Assembly: GCF_031082405.1 (NCBI RefSeq)
Contig: NZ_JAVHJU010000036.1
Span: forward strand, 75,890-139,889
Direction: 5' to 3'
Length of the DNA: 64,000 nucleotides
DNA from: Amycolatopsis sp. A133
GTDB lineage: Bacteria; Actinomycetota; Actinomycetes; Mycobacteriales; Pseudonocardiaceae
The translations under genes were made by a program, and so were the position numbers. The notes below the pieces were generated by a model. That model was not told where the DNA came from. It saw only the letters and a program-made list of their open reading frames with translations, and searched no databases. Below, one piece after another: positions 53,721 to 61,655 of this stretch (its first letter is position 1; each line of letters begins with the position of its first letter).

Positions 53721-53873
53721 AGGCACCTCTGGTCGTTGGTATCGGTTTTCAACTCCCCGCATCCAATCATGGGGACGGGGTGGCGGGCGATAAGGGAACA
53801 ACCCCGCGGCCCCGGGTGTTGGCCCGCTGTGTGGGGGTCCGCCCACATCGAGACGGAACTCAGGAGTACCCAG

Positions 53874-54494
53874 ATGACCGCTGCCGAGCAGCCCACGAAG
53901 GTCGATTTCTACTTCGACCCGATCTGCCCGTTCGCGTGGATCACCTCCCGCTGGATCCTGGAGGTGGAGAAGCACCGCAACCTGGACCTGCACTTCCGGA
54001 TCATGAGCCTGTCGGTGCTGAACGAGGGCCGGGACGAGCTGCCCGAGCAGTACAAGGAGCTGCTGGCGAAGGGCTGGGGCCCGGTGCGCGTGGCCGTGGC
54101 GTTGTCGCAGCTCAAGGGCGAAGACGTGCTGCGGGAGTACTACACCGAGTTCGGCACCCGCTACCACAACCAGGGCGTCAAGGACTACGACGTGGTCATC
54201 AAGGAGGCGCTGGTCGCGATCGGCGCGCCGGCCGAGCTGGCCGACGCGGCCCACTCGACCGAGTACGACGAGGCGCTGAAGAAGAGCCACCACGAGGGCA
54301 TGGACCCGGTCGGCATGGACGTCGGCACCCCGACGATCCACATCGACGGCGTGGCGTTCTTCGGCCCGGTGCTGACCTCGATCCCGCGCGGCGAAGACGC
54401 GCTGAAGGTGTTCGACGGCGCGGTGGCGCTGTCGAGCTACCCGGACTTCTTCGAGCTGAAGCGCACCCGTTCGGGCGAGCTCAACTTCGACTGA
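53874..54494 (+). CDS. DsbA-like mycothiol-dependent reductase family
   Basis: This 206-aa thioredoxin-fold protein of the DsbA/2-hydroxychromene isomerase type is orthologous in position and sequence to Rv2466c, a mycothiol-dependent reductase. Shared blocks are [82 protein letters not shown] and [14 protein letters not shown]. The active site reads CPFA (Cys18 to Ala21) where Rv2466c has CPWC, so the resolving Cys is missing. That would leave mycothiol to resolve the intermediate. The cis-Pro loop GTPTIH is intact. ATG follows CAGGAG. Confidence 0.92.
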   Translation: MTAAEQPTKVDFYFDPICPFAWITSRWILEVEKHRNLDLHFRIMSLSVLNEGRDELPEQYKELLAKGWGPVRVAVALSQLKGEDVLREYYTEFGTRYHNQGVKDYDVVIKEALVAIGAPAELADAAHSTEYDEALKKSHHEGMDPVGMDVGTPTIHIDGVAFFGPVLTSIPRGEDALKVFDGAVALSSYPDFFELKRTRSGELNFD

Positions 54495-54510
54495 CGCCTC
54501 CGGAGGTCGC

Positions 54511-54552
54511 AGCTTTCACGTGAAAGCTCCGCACTTTCACGTGAAAGTGCGG
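54511..54552. repeat. Tandem TTTCACGTGAAA palindromes
   Basis: Two perfect palindromes stand side by side: AGCTTTCACGTGAAAGCT (54511-54528) and a 24-bp one centred at 54540/54541 with core ACTTTCACGTGAAAGT. They fill the gap between convergent genes. They could be terminators or dispersed extragenic palindromes. Confidence 0.8.
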
Positions 54553-54559
54553 GTCAAGG

Positions 54560-55369
54560 TCAAGGGGTGGCGAGGGCGGCCAGGGTGACGTCGCTGGGGT
54601 AGCGGGAGGCGGCCACGGCGGCCACCTCGGTCGTCTCGCCGCGGCCCACCCCCGCCTTGAGCGTGATCAGCTCGTGCAGGCCGTCGCGGTGGTAGCGGAC
54701 GAACTCCGCGTCGACCGGGTCGCCGTGGCCGGGCACGACGACGCGGGGGTCCAGCGCGAGGATTGCGTCGAACGCGTCCGGCCAGGCCGTCAGGTCGGTC
54801 TCGTCGCTGAACGAGAACTCGCTGAACCCGGCCTCGGCGTGCTCGACGACGTCACCGCCGAAGACGACCGCCGCGTCCGGGACGTGCACCACCACGTCGT
54901 GGTCGGTGTGCGCTCGGCCGGGGTGGAGCAGGACCGTCGTGCGGCCGCCCAGGTCCAGCTCGACGCGGTCGGTGAAGGTGTGGTCCGGCGCCGCGACGGT
55001 CGTGCGCGAAATCGCGTCGGCGATCTCCGGCTTGCCCTCCTTGCGGTAGTGGGCCACCCACGTGGCCTTGGCGGCCTCGGTGTCCCCGCGCAGCTCGGCC
55101 GCGCAGCGCTCGTGCGCCCAGATCTCGCAGGGCAGGAACGCCTCGGCGCCCCAGGCGTGGTCGAAGTGCGCGTGCGTGTAGACGACGGCCCACGGCAACG
55201 GCGTGAGCTCGCGGACCGCCGCGGCCAGCTCGGCACCCTGCTCGAGGTCGCCGCGCGTGTCGACGACCAGGCACCGTTCGGCGCCGACGACCAGCCCGAC
55301 GGTCAGGTCCAGTTCCGCGTAGCGGCGGGCGTGGACGCCGTCGGCGACCTCGATCCAGCGGCCGGTCAT
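54560..55369 (-). CDS. Metallo-beta-lactamase-fold hydrolase
   Basis: This 269-aa protein has the MBL metal-binding motif THAHFDHAWG, later His in GRAHTDHD and the second-shell Asp in FGGDVVEHAE, and a final PGHGDPVDAEF motif. These two-metal enzymes hydrolyse esters, thioesters or lactone-like substrates. The exact substrate is unknown. ATG at 55369 overlaps the stop of the upstream ComB-like gene by 4 nt, so the two are coupled. Confidence 0.88.
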   Translation of the reverse strand: MTGRWIEVADGVHARRYAELDLTVGLVVGAERCLVVDTRGDLEQGAELAAAVRELTPLPWAVVYTHAHFDHAWGAEAFLPCEIWAHERCAAELRGDTEAAKATWVAHYRKEGKPEIADAISRTTVAAPDHTFTDRVELDLGGRTTVLLHPGRAHTDHDVVVHVPDAAVVFGGDVVEHAEAGFSEFSFSDETDLTAWPDAFDAILALDPRVVVPGHGDPVDAEFVRYHRDGLHELITLKAGVGRGETTEVAAVAASRYPSDVTLAALATP

Positions 55370-56088
55370 GCCAGTACTCCTTCGATCAGGACGGGAGCGG
55401 TCTCGCTCACGTCGATTTGCCCGGCCAGCGCAACGTCGCCGCCGTGGCCGGCTTCGATCAGTTCGCGCCCGGACACGCAGCTTGCCAGGGCCGTGACGTC
55501 GGCGGACCGTGCGGCGAGCGCGGCTTCGGCCGACAGCGAAAGCCCGTGTCCCGCCAGTGCGGCGCCGATCGCCCCGGCGCCCACCTGGTCCTCGAGGCAC
55601 GGCCGCAGCGGGCCGGATGTTTCGTCGTGGCCGAAAACGTTCACGCCCCAGCGTTCCCCGGCCGCGATCAGCCCGATCGGGCCGCCCAGCTCAGCGGCCT
55701 TCGCGGCAACGGCGGAGGCGTTGCGCAGGCAACCCGCGAGCACGTGCGCGCCGGTCGCCGCGGCGGTGTCGCAGAGGGTCGCGCCGTTGGGCGAGGGGAG
55801 CGCGAGCAGGGTCCCCGGCGGGATTTCCGTCACAGAAGACGGCCGCAGGGTGAATTCCCCTTCGCCCGCGACGACCGCCCCGGCCGCCCTGGCCCGCGCC
55901 ACGCCGCGTTCGTCGCGCCACCGGACCGGCAGGACGCGCCCGCCGCGGGCGACCACGAGATCCGTGGTGGTGCCGAAGGAAAGCACGTCGACCACCACCA
56001 GCACGGCGCATTCCCGGCCGAGGGCGGCGACGCCTTCGGCGCCCCAGTCCAGCCGTACGTCGCTGCCCGTTTGCTCCCAGATCCCCAC
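55366..56088 (-). CDS. 2-phosphosulfolactate phosphatase-like (ComB) protein
   Basis: This 240-aa protein resembles the ComB family, named for a Mg-dependent phosphatase of coenzyme M synthesis in archaea. Conserved stretches are VVVDVLSFGTTTDLVVARGGRVLPVRW, LALPSPNGATLCDTAAA and ERWGVNVFGHDETSGPLRPCLEDQVGAGAIGAAL. Actinobacteria do not make coenzyme M, so the substrate here is probably another phospho-compound. The GTG at 56088 was chosen because earlier codons run into the divergent rpiB promoter; the start is uncertain. Confidence 0.8.
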   Translation of the reverse strand: MGIWEQTGSDVRLDWGAEGVAALGRECAVLVVVDVLSFGTTTDLVVARGGRVLPVRWRDERGVARARAAGAVVAGEGEFTLRPSSVTEIPPGTLLALPSPNGATLCDTAAATGAHVLAGCLRNASAVAAKAAELGGPIGLIAAGERWGVNVFGHDETSGPLRPCLEDQVGAGAIGAALAGHGLSLSAEAALAARSADVTALASCVSGRELIEAGHGGDVALAGQIDVSETAPVLIEGVLA

Positions 56089-56133
56089 CCCCGGAGCATG
56101 CCCGAAACCGGCCGTGGTGGCAGACTCCCAGGC

Positions 56134-56607
56134 GTGCGTGTCTACTTGGGATCCGACCATGCCGGCTTCGAGCTGAAGAACCACCTGGTGGCTCACCTGG
56201 AGAAACAAGGCCACGACGTCACCGACATCGGTCCGCAGGTCTACGACGCGGCCGACGACTACCCGGCGTTCTGCGTCGAGACGGCGCTGCGCGTGGTGGC
56301 CGACGAGGGCAGCCGCGGCATCGTCGTCGGCGGCTCCGGCAACGGTGAGCAGATCGCCGCCAACAAGGTGCCCGGCGCCCGCGCCGGGCTGGCCTGGAGC
56401 GTCGAGACGGCGAAGCTGTGCCGGGAGCACAACCACGCCCAGCTGATCGGCGTCGGCGCCCGGATGCACACCGCCGAGGAGGCCGTCGAGATCGTCGAGG
56501 CGTTCCTGGCGACGGAGGTCTCGCCGGAGGAGCGGCACGCCCGCCGCGTGCAGCAGCTGCTCGACTACGAGCGCACCGGGACCCCGCCGGCGTTGCCGGA
56601 GGCCTGA
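56134..56607 (+). CDS. rpiB: Ribose-5-phosphate isomerase B
   Basis: This 157-aa RpiB/LacAB-family sugar isomerase interconverts ribulose-5-phosphate and ribose-5-phosphate in the pentose phosphate pathway. It shows VYLGSDHAGFELKNHLVAHLEKQGHDVTDIG, the phosphate-binding loop GIVVGGSGNGEQIAANK and VGARMHTAEEAVEIVEAFL. GTG at 56134 gives the start VRVYLG seen in mycobacterial RpiB; a CAGACT box 7 nt before it allows a leaderless start. An in-frame ATG at 56098 is possible. The stop overlaps the next ATG by 1 nt. It matches Rv2465c. Confidence 0.95.
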   Translation: MRVYLGSDHAGFELKNHLVAHLEKQGHDVTDIGPQVYDAADDYPAFCVETALRVVADEGSRGIVVGGSGNGEQIAANKVPGARAGLAWSVETAKLCREHNHAQLIGVGARMHTAEEAVEIVEAFLATEVSPEERHARRVQQLLDYERTGTPPALPEA

Positions 56608-57416
56608 TGCCCGAGGGGCACACGCTCCACCGGCTCGCGCGGCTGCACAAACGCCGGTTCGCCGGCGCCCCGGTCGCGGTGAGCAGCCCGCAGGGCCGGT
56701 TCGCCGCCGAAGCGTCCCGTTTGGACGGTCAGGTGTTCGCCGGTGCCGAAGCGCACGGCAAGCACCTGTTCCACGACTACGGGCCGCACGGCATCGTGCA
56801 CATCCACCTCGGGCTCTACGGCACCTTCGGCGAGTCGCCGCTGCCCGCGCCCGAGCCGGTGGGGCAGGTCCGGCTGCGGCTGGCCGGCCGGACACATTGG
56901 ACGGACCTGCGCGGGCCCACGCGCTGCGAGCTCCTGGACGTCCGGCAGGCGGACGCGATCAAGGCCCGGCTCGGTCCCGATCCGCTGCGCCGCGACGCGA
57001 AACCGGAACTGGCCTGGACCCGCATTTCGCGGTCCAAGACGTCGATCGCGACGCTGCTGATGGACCAGGCGGTCCTGGCGGGCGTCGGCAACGTCTACCG
57101 CGCCGAGGTGCTGTTCCGCCACGGCGTCGCGCCGCTGACGCCGGGGCGGGCGCTGGATCGCGCGCTGTGGGAAGACCTGTGGGCCGACCTGGTGACCCTG
57201 ATGCGCGACGGCGTCCGCGTCGGCCGCATCGACACGGTCCGCCCGGAGCACCTGCCGGAGGCGATGGGCCGCGCGGCTCGGGTGGACCGCCACGGCGGCG
57301 AGGTCTACGTCTACCGCCGCACCGGCGAGCCGTGCCTGGTGTGCGGAACGCCGGTGGCGCACTCGGAACTGGTGGGGCGCAACCTGTACTGGTGCCCGAA
57401 GTGCCAGCCGGCCTGA
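56607..57416 (+). CDS. Fpg/Nei-family DNA glycosylase
   Basis: This 269-aa base-excision repair glycosylase/AP lyase has the catalytic N-terminus PEGHTLHRLAR (Pro2 as Schiff base nucleophile, Glu3), the helix-two-turn-helix MDQAVLAGVGNVYRAEVLFRHGV and a C-terminal zinc finger CLVCGTPV...WCPKC. It removes oxidised bases. It is the equivalent of mycobacterial Nei1 (Rv2464c), next to rpiB in both. ATG overlaps the rpiB stop (TGATG). A stable hairpin follows. Confidence 0.93.
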   Translation: MPEGHTLHRLARLHKRRFAGAPVAVSSPQGRFAAEASRLDGQVFAGAEAHGKHLFHDYGPHGIVHIHLGLYGTFGESPLPAPEPVGQVRLRLAGRTHWTDLRGPTRCELLDVRQADAIKARLGPDPLRRDAKPELAWTRISRSKTSIATLLMDQAVLAGVGNVYRAEVLFRHGVAPLTPGRALDRALWEDLWADLVTLMRDGVRVGRIDTVRPEHLPEAMGRAARVDRHGGEVYVYRRTGEPCLVCGTPVAHSELVGRNLYWCPKCQPA

Positions 57417-57421
57417 AAACG

Positions 57422-57459
57422 CCGTGAGCGGCCCGTTCGGTTGAACGAGCCGCTCACGG
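57422..57459. terminator. Bidirectional hairpin terminator
   Basis: CCGTGAGCGGC at 57422-57432 pairs with GCCGCTCACGG at 57449-57459, with an extra CGTTC/GAACG stem inside. It lies between the convergent glycosylase and membrane protein genes. Confidence 0.75.
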
Positions 57460-57469
57460 GTGTCAGGCG

Positions 57470-58261
57470 TCAGAAGTCGAAGCCGCCGCCGTCGAAGCCT
57501 CCGCCGTCGAACCCGCCTCCGTCGAAGCCGCCGCCGCCGTCGCCGCCCATGTCGCCGCCGGCGTCACCGCCGCCGTCGCCGCCCGCGTCGCCGGACTCGA
57601 GCGCGTCCTGCTGGCCCGCGTCGTAGCCGGACTCCCAGGCCGAGGCGCTCGCGATGCCGCCCATGCCGGAGAACATCGCGCTGAACAGGAACATCGACCC
57701 GAGTCCCCAGGCGCCGGCGACGAGCGCGGGCTTCCACCACGGCTCGCTGTACCAGCCCTGCGGCACCGGACGGCCCGCGACGCGGCCACCCGGGTAGTAG
57801 TACGGCGTGTCCTGGCCCGCGTCGGGGGAGGCGGCGTAGTGCTGGCCCTCGACGTCGACCTCGCGGCGCTCGGTGACCTTGCCGGCGCGCTCGCGCTCGG
57901 CCTCCTCGGGCAGCTGCGGGCCGGGGTCCATGCCCATCGCGACGCGCGCGGCGCGGACGTAGTAGAGGCCCTCGATGGCGGTCTCCTTGACCAGCCGGGC
58001 CTGTTCGATCGTGCGGGCCTGCTCCATCTGCGAGCCGGCCGCGTTGTAGCGCTCGGCGGCGTCGGCCATCGCCTGCTGCGACGCGGTGTCCGTGCCGTTG
58101 ATGTTGAGGACCTGGCCGCCGAGCCGTTCGAGCAGGCGCCGGGCGTCGGCCTTGGCGTCGTCGAGCTCCCGCTGCCGGGCCGCGGCGCGCTGCCGCGAGA
58201 AATAGAGGCCGCCACCGACGATCACGACGACGAGCACGATCAGGAAGATCGCGGTGCCCAT
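57470..58261 (-). CDS. Membrane protein with Gly/Asp-rich tail
   Basis: This 263-aa protein has an N-terminal membrane anchor (GTAIFLIVLVVVIVGGGLYF), a basic, helical, coiled-coil-like region (about 22-115), a Pro/Tyr/Trp-rich stretch (YYYPGGRVAGRPVPQGWYSEPWW), a second hydrophobic segment (KPALVAGAWGLGSMFLFSAMFSG) and a tail of Gly and Asp ending in four GGGFD units. No enzyme motif is present. It resembles actinobacterial DUF1542-type membrane proteins, but the family call is weak. Such flexible acidic tails often bind partners. ATG 58261 lies upstream of no co-directional partner. Confidence 0.72.
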   Translation of the reverse strand: MGTAIFLIVLVVVIVGGGLYFSRQRAAARQRELDDAKADARRLLERLGGQVLNINGTDTASQQAMADAAERYNAAGSQMEQARTIEQARLVKETAIEGLYYVRAARVAMGMDPGPQLPEEAERERAGKVTERREVDVEGQHYAASPDAGQDTPYYYPGGRVAGRPVPQGWYSEPWWKPALVAGAWGLGSMFLFSAMFSGMGGIASASAWESGYDAGQQDALESGDAGGDGGGDAGGDMGGDGGGGFDGGGFDGGGFDGGGFDF

Positions 58262-58385
58262 GGACCACTCCCAGAAGATTCGGGGCTCGGTGACCGGTGG
58301 TCACCTTTGATTCGGACAACGCGGACGCTACGCGGGAGGTTCCCGCCGAGTGATCGGGCCCACCGCGAGACCTGGCCGAAGAAAT

Positions 58386-58399
58386 TAGAACACGTTATA
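58386..58399 (+). promoter_or_regulatory. KstR-like operator
   Basis: The 14 bases TAGAACACGTTATA match the KstR consensus TnnAACnnGTTnnA at every fixed position. The site covers the -10 region of the oxidoreductase gene, so binding would block transcription. KstR controls sterol catabolism genes in mycobacteria and rhodococci; whether this genome has KstR is not shown here. Confidence 0.6.
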
Positions 58400-58401
58400 G
58401 T
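58396..58401 (+). promoter_or_regulatory. -10 box, predicted leaderless start
   Basis: TATAGT lies 8 nt before the ATG at 58410 and no ribosome-binding site is present. The box overlaps the KstR-like operator. Confidence 0.5.
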
Positions 58402-58409
58402 TCGTCTCC

Positions 58410-59285
58410 ATGAAGTTCACCCTGTCGATCGCGATGAACCCCCTCGATCAGCTGGGCGAGCTCGCCCGGGCCGCCGAAGAGGCCGGCTTCGCCTCCATTG
58501 CCCTGCCCGACTCGCTCTTCTACGCCGAAACGGTGGACACGGACTACCCGTACACCCCCGACGGCAGCCGGTTCTGGACCGCGGAGACGCCCTGGGTGGA
58601 CCCGCTCGTCGCGACCGCGTCGATGGGCGCGGTCACCAGCCGGATCCGCTTCTACACCTCCGTGCTCAAGCTCGGCTCGCGCAACCCCGTGCTGCTGGCC
58701 CGCCAGGTCGGCTCGGCGGCCGTGCTCACCGGCGGGCGGTTCGGCCTCGGGCTCGGCGTCGGCTGGCTGCCGCAGGAGTTCGAGTACTGCGGTGTGCCGT
58801 TCGAGCGGCGCGGCAAGCGCGTCGACGAAGCCATCGACGTGCTGCGGCTCATCCTCGACGGCGGCATGGTCGAGTACCACGGCGAGTTCTACGACTTCGA
58901 CAAGCTGCAGATGAGCCCGGCGCCGCCGAGCCGGGTGCCGTTCTACATCGGCGGCCACACCGAGGTCGCGCTGAAGCGCGCCGCGCGGGTGGCCGACGGC
59001 TGGTCGTCGGCGATGATGAAGCTCGAGGAGCTGCGCGGCACCATCGCCCGGCTCAAGGAGCTGCTGGCCGAGCGCGGCCGCGCCGATGACCCGTTCGAGT
59101 ACCAGGCGGTCTGCATCGACGCCTTCGGCCTGGACGGCTACCGCGCGCAGGCCGAAGCGGGCGTCACCGACGTCATCACCATGCCGTGGGTGTTCGACGG
59201 CGTCGGGTTCGACGCGCCGGTCGGGCCGAAGCTCGAAGCGATCCACAAGTTCGGGGCCGAGATCATCGCCAAGTTCGAGGAGTGA
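58410..59285 (+). CDS. LLM-class F420-dependent oxidoreductase (TIGR03619-like)
   Basis: This 291-aa luciferase-like TIM-barrel enzyme starts MKFTLSIAMNPLDQLGELARAAEEAGFASIALPDSLFYAET and has GGRFGLGLGVGWLPQEFEYCGVPFERRGKRVDEAI near 105-140 and a late AEAGVTDVITMPW. It is close to the TIGR03619 branch and to Rv3520c-type proteins that belong to the mycobacterial KstR regulon. It would use F420 or FMN for a redox step. A KstR-like operator precedes it, and an NTF2-fold gene follows after 5 nt, which together suggest sterol or related lipid breakdown. Confidence 0.87.
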   Translation: MKFTLSIAMNPLDQLGELARAAEEAGFASIALPDSLFYAETVDTDYPYTPDGSRFWTAETPWVDPLVATASMGAVTSRIRFYTSVLKLGSRNPVLLARQVGSAAVLTGGRFGLGLGVGWLPQEFEYCGVPFERRGKRVDEAIDVLRLILDGGMVEYHGEFYDFDKLQMSPAPPSRVPFYIGGHTEVALKRAARVADGWSSAMMKLEELRGTIARLKELLAERGRADDPFEYQAVCIDAFGLDGYRAQAEAGVTDVITMPWVFDGVGFDAPVGPKLEAIHKFGAEIIAKFEE

Positions 59286-59290
59286 CTCCC

Positions 59291-59737
59291 ATGGGCGTGC
59301 AGGTCAGCTGGGACACCGGGCAGGAGCAGCCGCCCGCGCGGCGCGCGGCGTTCGCGTCGATGACCGCGGTGACGGCGGGGGACAAGGAGGCCTGGCTCGC
59401 GCTGTTCGCCCCGGACGCCGTCGTCGAGGACCCGGTCGGGCCCTCGATGTTCGACGCCGAGGGCAAGGGCCACCACGGCCGTGACGGCATCGGCGCGTTC
59501 TGGGACATGACGATCGCCAACGTCGAGCGCTTCGAGTTCACCATCCGCGACTCCCACGCCGGCGGCGACGAGGTGGCCAACGTCGGGACGATCACGACGT
59601 TCCTGCCGGGCGGCTACCGCGTCGACACCGACGGGGTGTTCGTCTACCGCGTCGGCGACGACGGGCTGATCAAGTCGGTGCGGGCGTTCTGGGAGACCGA
59701 GCGCGCGATGGCGACCGCGCGCCAGGTGGAGGGCTAG
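59291..59737 (+). CDS. NTF2/SnoaL-fold protein
   Basis: This 148-aa protein is an NTF2-like cone-fold protein (FASMTAVTAGDKEAWLALFAPDAVVEDPVGPSMFD at the start, VYRVGDDGLIKSVRAFWETERA at the end). Members include ketosteroid isomerases and polyketide cyclases; the Asp-Pro motif VVEDPVG is typical of the steroid isomerase-like branch. Co-transcription with the oxidoreductase (5-nt gap) supports a shared lipid or sterol pathway, though it could simply bind a ligand. Confidence 0.82.
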   Translation: MGVQVSWDTGQEQPPARRAAFASMTAVTAGDKEAWLALFAPDAVVEDPVGPSMFDAEGKGHHGRDGIGAFWDMTIANVERFEFTIRDSHAGGDEVANVGTITTFLPGGYRVDTDGVFVYRVGDDGLIKSVRAFWETERAMATARQVEG

Positions 59738-59750
59738 CTCCCCGCCCCGC

Positions 59751-59780
59751 GAAGGCCACCCCGCACCCGGGGTGGCCTTC
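59751..59780. terminator. Intrinsic terminator
   Basis: Arms GAAGGCCACCCCG (59751-59763) and 59768-59780 are perfectly complementary with loop CACC. It separates the oxidoreductase operon from the TetR gene. Confidence 0.85.
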
Positions 59781-59873
59781 TTCGTGTCCGGAAGACGGTG
59801 CGGTGATCGACACATACCGCAACCGGGACGTTGCGGAAAGAGCGCATTCTGGCGATTGTTTGCTCAGCCGTGC

Positions 59874-59879
59874 TACTTT
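59874..59879 (+). promoter_or_regulatory. -10 box of the TetR gene
   Basis: TACTTT lies 6 nt before the GTG at 59886 with no Shine-Dalgarno, again suggesting a leaderless mRNA. It overlaps the operator palindrome. Confidence 0.45.
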
Positions 59880-59898
59880 TTGCTCGTGCAAGCAAAAA
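59877..59898. promoter_or_regulatory. TetR operator palindrome over the start codon
   Basis: TTTTTGCT (59877-59884) and AGCAAAAA (59891-59898) are perfect arms around CGTGCA. The site spans the end of the -10 box and the GTG start codon, the ideal place for autorepression. A related half site, TTTGCTC, lies at about 59859. Confidence 0.68.
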
Positions 59899-60482
59899 CG
59901 TTCACCGAGAACGCCCGGCGGGCGCAGATCGTCCGCGCGGCGATCGAGACCATCGGTGAACTGGGGTACGCGAAGGCTTCGTTCGGGCAGATCGCGAAAC
60001 GTGCCGGGCTGAGCAGCACCGGCATGATCTCCTACCACTTCGACGGCAAGGCCGACCTGATCGCCGAAGTCGTCCGGGACGTGCTGGCCACGAGCCTCGC
60101 CTACATGCGGGAGCGGATCGACGCGGTGCGGGGACCGGCGGCGGAGCTGCGGGCCTACATCGAGTCGAACCTGGCGTTCATCGCCGAGCACCCGGTCGAA
60201 CTCGCCGCGCTGCTCGATTGCCTGCGGCACGGCGGTGGCGGCGCCACCACCGCGGGCAGCGACGACTGGTACCACGGCGCCGTCGACATCCTGGAATCCT
60301 GCCTGCGCGAGGGGCAGCGCACCGGCGACTTCGGCCGGTTCGACCCGCGCGTCATGGCGATCACCGTCCGCCAGGCGATCGACGGCATCCACACCGAACT
60401 GATCCGGCGTCCCGGCACCGACGTCGACGCCTATGCGGCCGAGCTTGTCGCCATCGTCGAACGGGCCACCGCGCACGACTGA
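59886..60482 (+). CDS. TetR/AcrR-family regulator
   Basis: This 198-aa repressor has an N-terminal helix-turn-helix (RRAQIVRAAIETIGELGYAKASFGQIAKRAGLSSTGMISYHFDGKADLIAEVV, residues 10-62) and a helical ligand-binding domain of the TetR_C type. An AT-rich palindrome overlaps its start, so autoregulation is likely. The membrane protein gene 12 nt downstream is probably co-transcribed and controlled by it. Ligand unknown. GTG at 59886 is chosen because the helix-turn-helix follows directly and a -10 box lies just upstream. Confidence 0.9.
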   Translation: MQAKTFTENARRAQIVRAAIETIGELGYAKASFGQIAKRAGLSSTGMISYHFDGKADLIAEVVRDVLATSLAYMRERIDAVRGPAAELRAYIESNLAFIAEHPVELAALLDCLRHGGGGATTAGSDDWYHGAVDILESCLREGQRTGDFGRFDPRVMAITVRQAIDGIHTELIRRPGTDVDAYAAELVAIVERATAHD

Positions 60483-60494
60483 ACTGGGGAAACC

Positions 60495-60983
60495 ATGGCC
60501 ACCACGAACACCTCCGCCCGCGTGCTGCGGCCGGTGATCGTCCTGCTCTACCTGAACCTGCTGATCAGCGTCGCGTTCGCGGTGCTCACGTTCCTGAACA
60601 AGGAGGGCATCCTCGACTACCAGGTGCTGCACTGGGAGTCGACGGGCCAGGCCAACCCGGCCGACCGGGCGGAGACGCGCTCCTCCCTGGAGAGCGTGCT
60701 GTGGATCCGCCCGGTGTCCGTGCTGGTGATCGCGATCGTCTACGTCCGGCTGGCGGGACGGCTCAAGCTCGGCCGCCGCAGCACCTACGTCCGGCTGATG
60801 GTGATCACCGTCCTGGGGCTGGCCGGGCTGGTGTACCTCGTCGTCGCCGCCGAATTCCCGGACTGGATGCGGGCCGGCCAGGCCGGGCAGGCGCTGGTGC
60901 TGCTCGTGCTGTTCGTGCTGCTGTGCACCAAGAGCGTGCGCGGGTACTTCTCGAAGCAGGGCCGGGTCCGCGAGAAGGTGTGA
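60495..60983 (+). CDS. Small four-helix membrane protein
   Basis: This 162-aa protein has about four hydrophobic helices (VIVLLYLNLLISVAFAVLTFL, LESVLWIRPVSVLVIAIVYV, LMVITVLGLAGLVYLVVAA and ALVLLVLFVLLCT) with a basic C-terminal tail. No family motif was recognised. It follows the TetR gene after 12 nt with GGGGAAA before its ATG, so its level is likely set by that regulator. A role in drug or lipid stress is a guess. Confidence 0.75.
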   Translation: MATTNTSARVLRPVIVLLYLNLLISVAFAVLTFLNKEGILDYQVLHWESTGQANPADRAETRSSLESVLWIRPVSVLVIAIVYVRLAGRLKLGRRSTYVRLMVITVLGLAGLVYLVVAAEFPDWMRAGQAGQALVLLVLFVLLCTKSVRGYFSKQGRVREKV

Positions 60984-61655
60984 CCCCCGGTCCCGATTCT
61001 CGTTCACATTGTGTTCGCCGGGACTTATTTTGGAAGAATCCGGAATACGGGTGACCTCGGAGTAAACGTTACGCAACGGCAAACTGCCTGCGCTCCGCTC
61101 ACTCGAATGCCCGAACGCGCCCGCGGCGGCTTCCACGGTGAGTGGAAAACCGCCTGCGGGCGTCGCGGGGACCCCTCTTTGGTCGTGCTTTGGCGAACGG
61201 GACCAATCGGACATCGGGGTCCGGGTGAACCCCCGTCGTGGCTCGTTGCGGCACGTAGGGGCAGGTGGTAGCTTCTGATCGTTATCTCCTTGCGGCGAAC
61301 CGGGCGATCAGGGCAGTAATCGCCCAAGCGGGAACCGTGAGGATCTGGGGTCTGGGGAAAGGTTGTCCGATGCACGTTTACCGCGGTCCGTCATAAGGGA
61401 CGCCGAATAACACTTCACCGCCGGCTCGTGCGCGAGCTGCCGGAACTTTGTCATCACCAGGTGACCGTTGGGGAGCGGCGGGCCCGGTCGATCGACCGTT
61501 AAGCATTGCGTGCGGCGGCGATTTGTCCGCCGCGCACGCTGCTGTGCTGGTGATCCACGGAAAAAAGCCGAGTTGGGCCCGTCTGGGGTGGCCGCAACGC
61601 GGGCGTGGATCAGACGAATCCAACACGCAACGAATTTCTGGGGGAAGTTCCCGCC
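60984..61655. other. Long region upstream of the LAL regulator, no gene
   Basis: No gene is supported in this 672-bp stretch; short open frames lack ribosome-binding sites. It is less GC-rich than its surroundings near 61010-61080 and 61380-61420. It holds the palindrome CGGTCGATCGACCG (61485-61498) and a near-perfect GCGTGCGG...CCGCACGC type stem at about 61508-61540. It should contain the promoter and operators of the large regulator gene. Confidence 0.55.
61485..61498. promoter_or_regulatory. 14-bp palindrome before the LAL gene
   Basis: CGGTCGATCGACCG is perfectly symmetric, 158 bp before the regulator start. It is a candidate operator; the bound protein is unknown. Confidence 0.4.

Noticed and set aside
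50784-53873. Extension of the DsbA-like gene upstream through pepN
   Set aside because: The open frame upstream of 53874 is antisense to pepN and to repeats; the ATG at 53874 has its own CAGGAG.
61011-61271. Short plus-strand frame in the region before the LAL gene
   Set aside because: No ribosome-binding site and no recognisable features.
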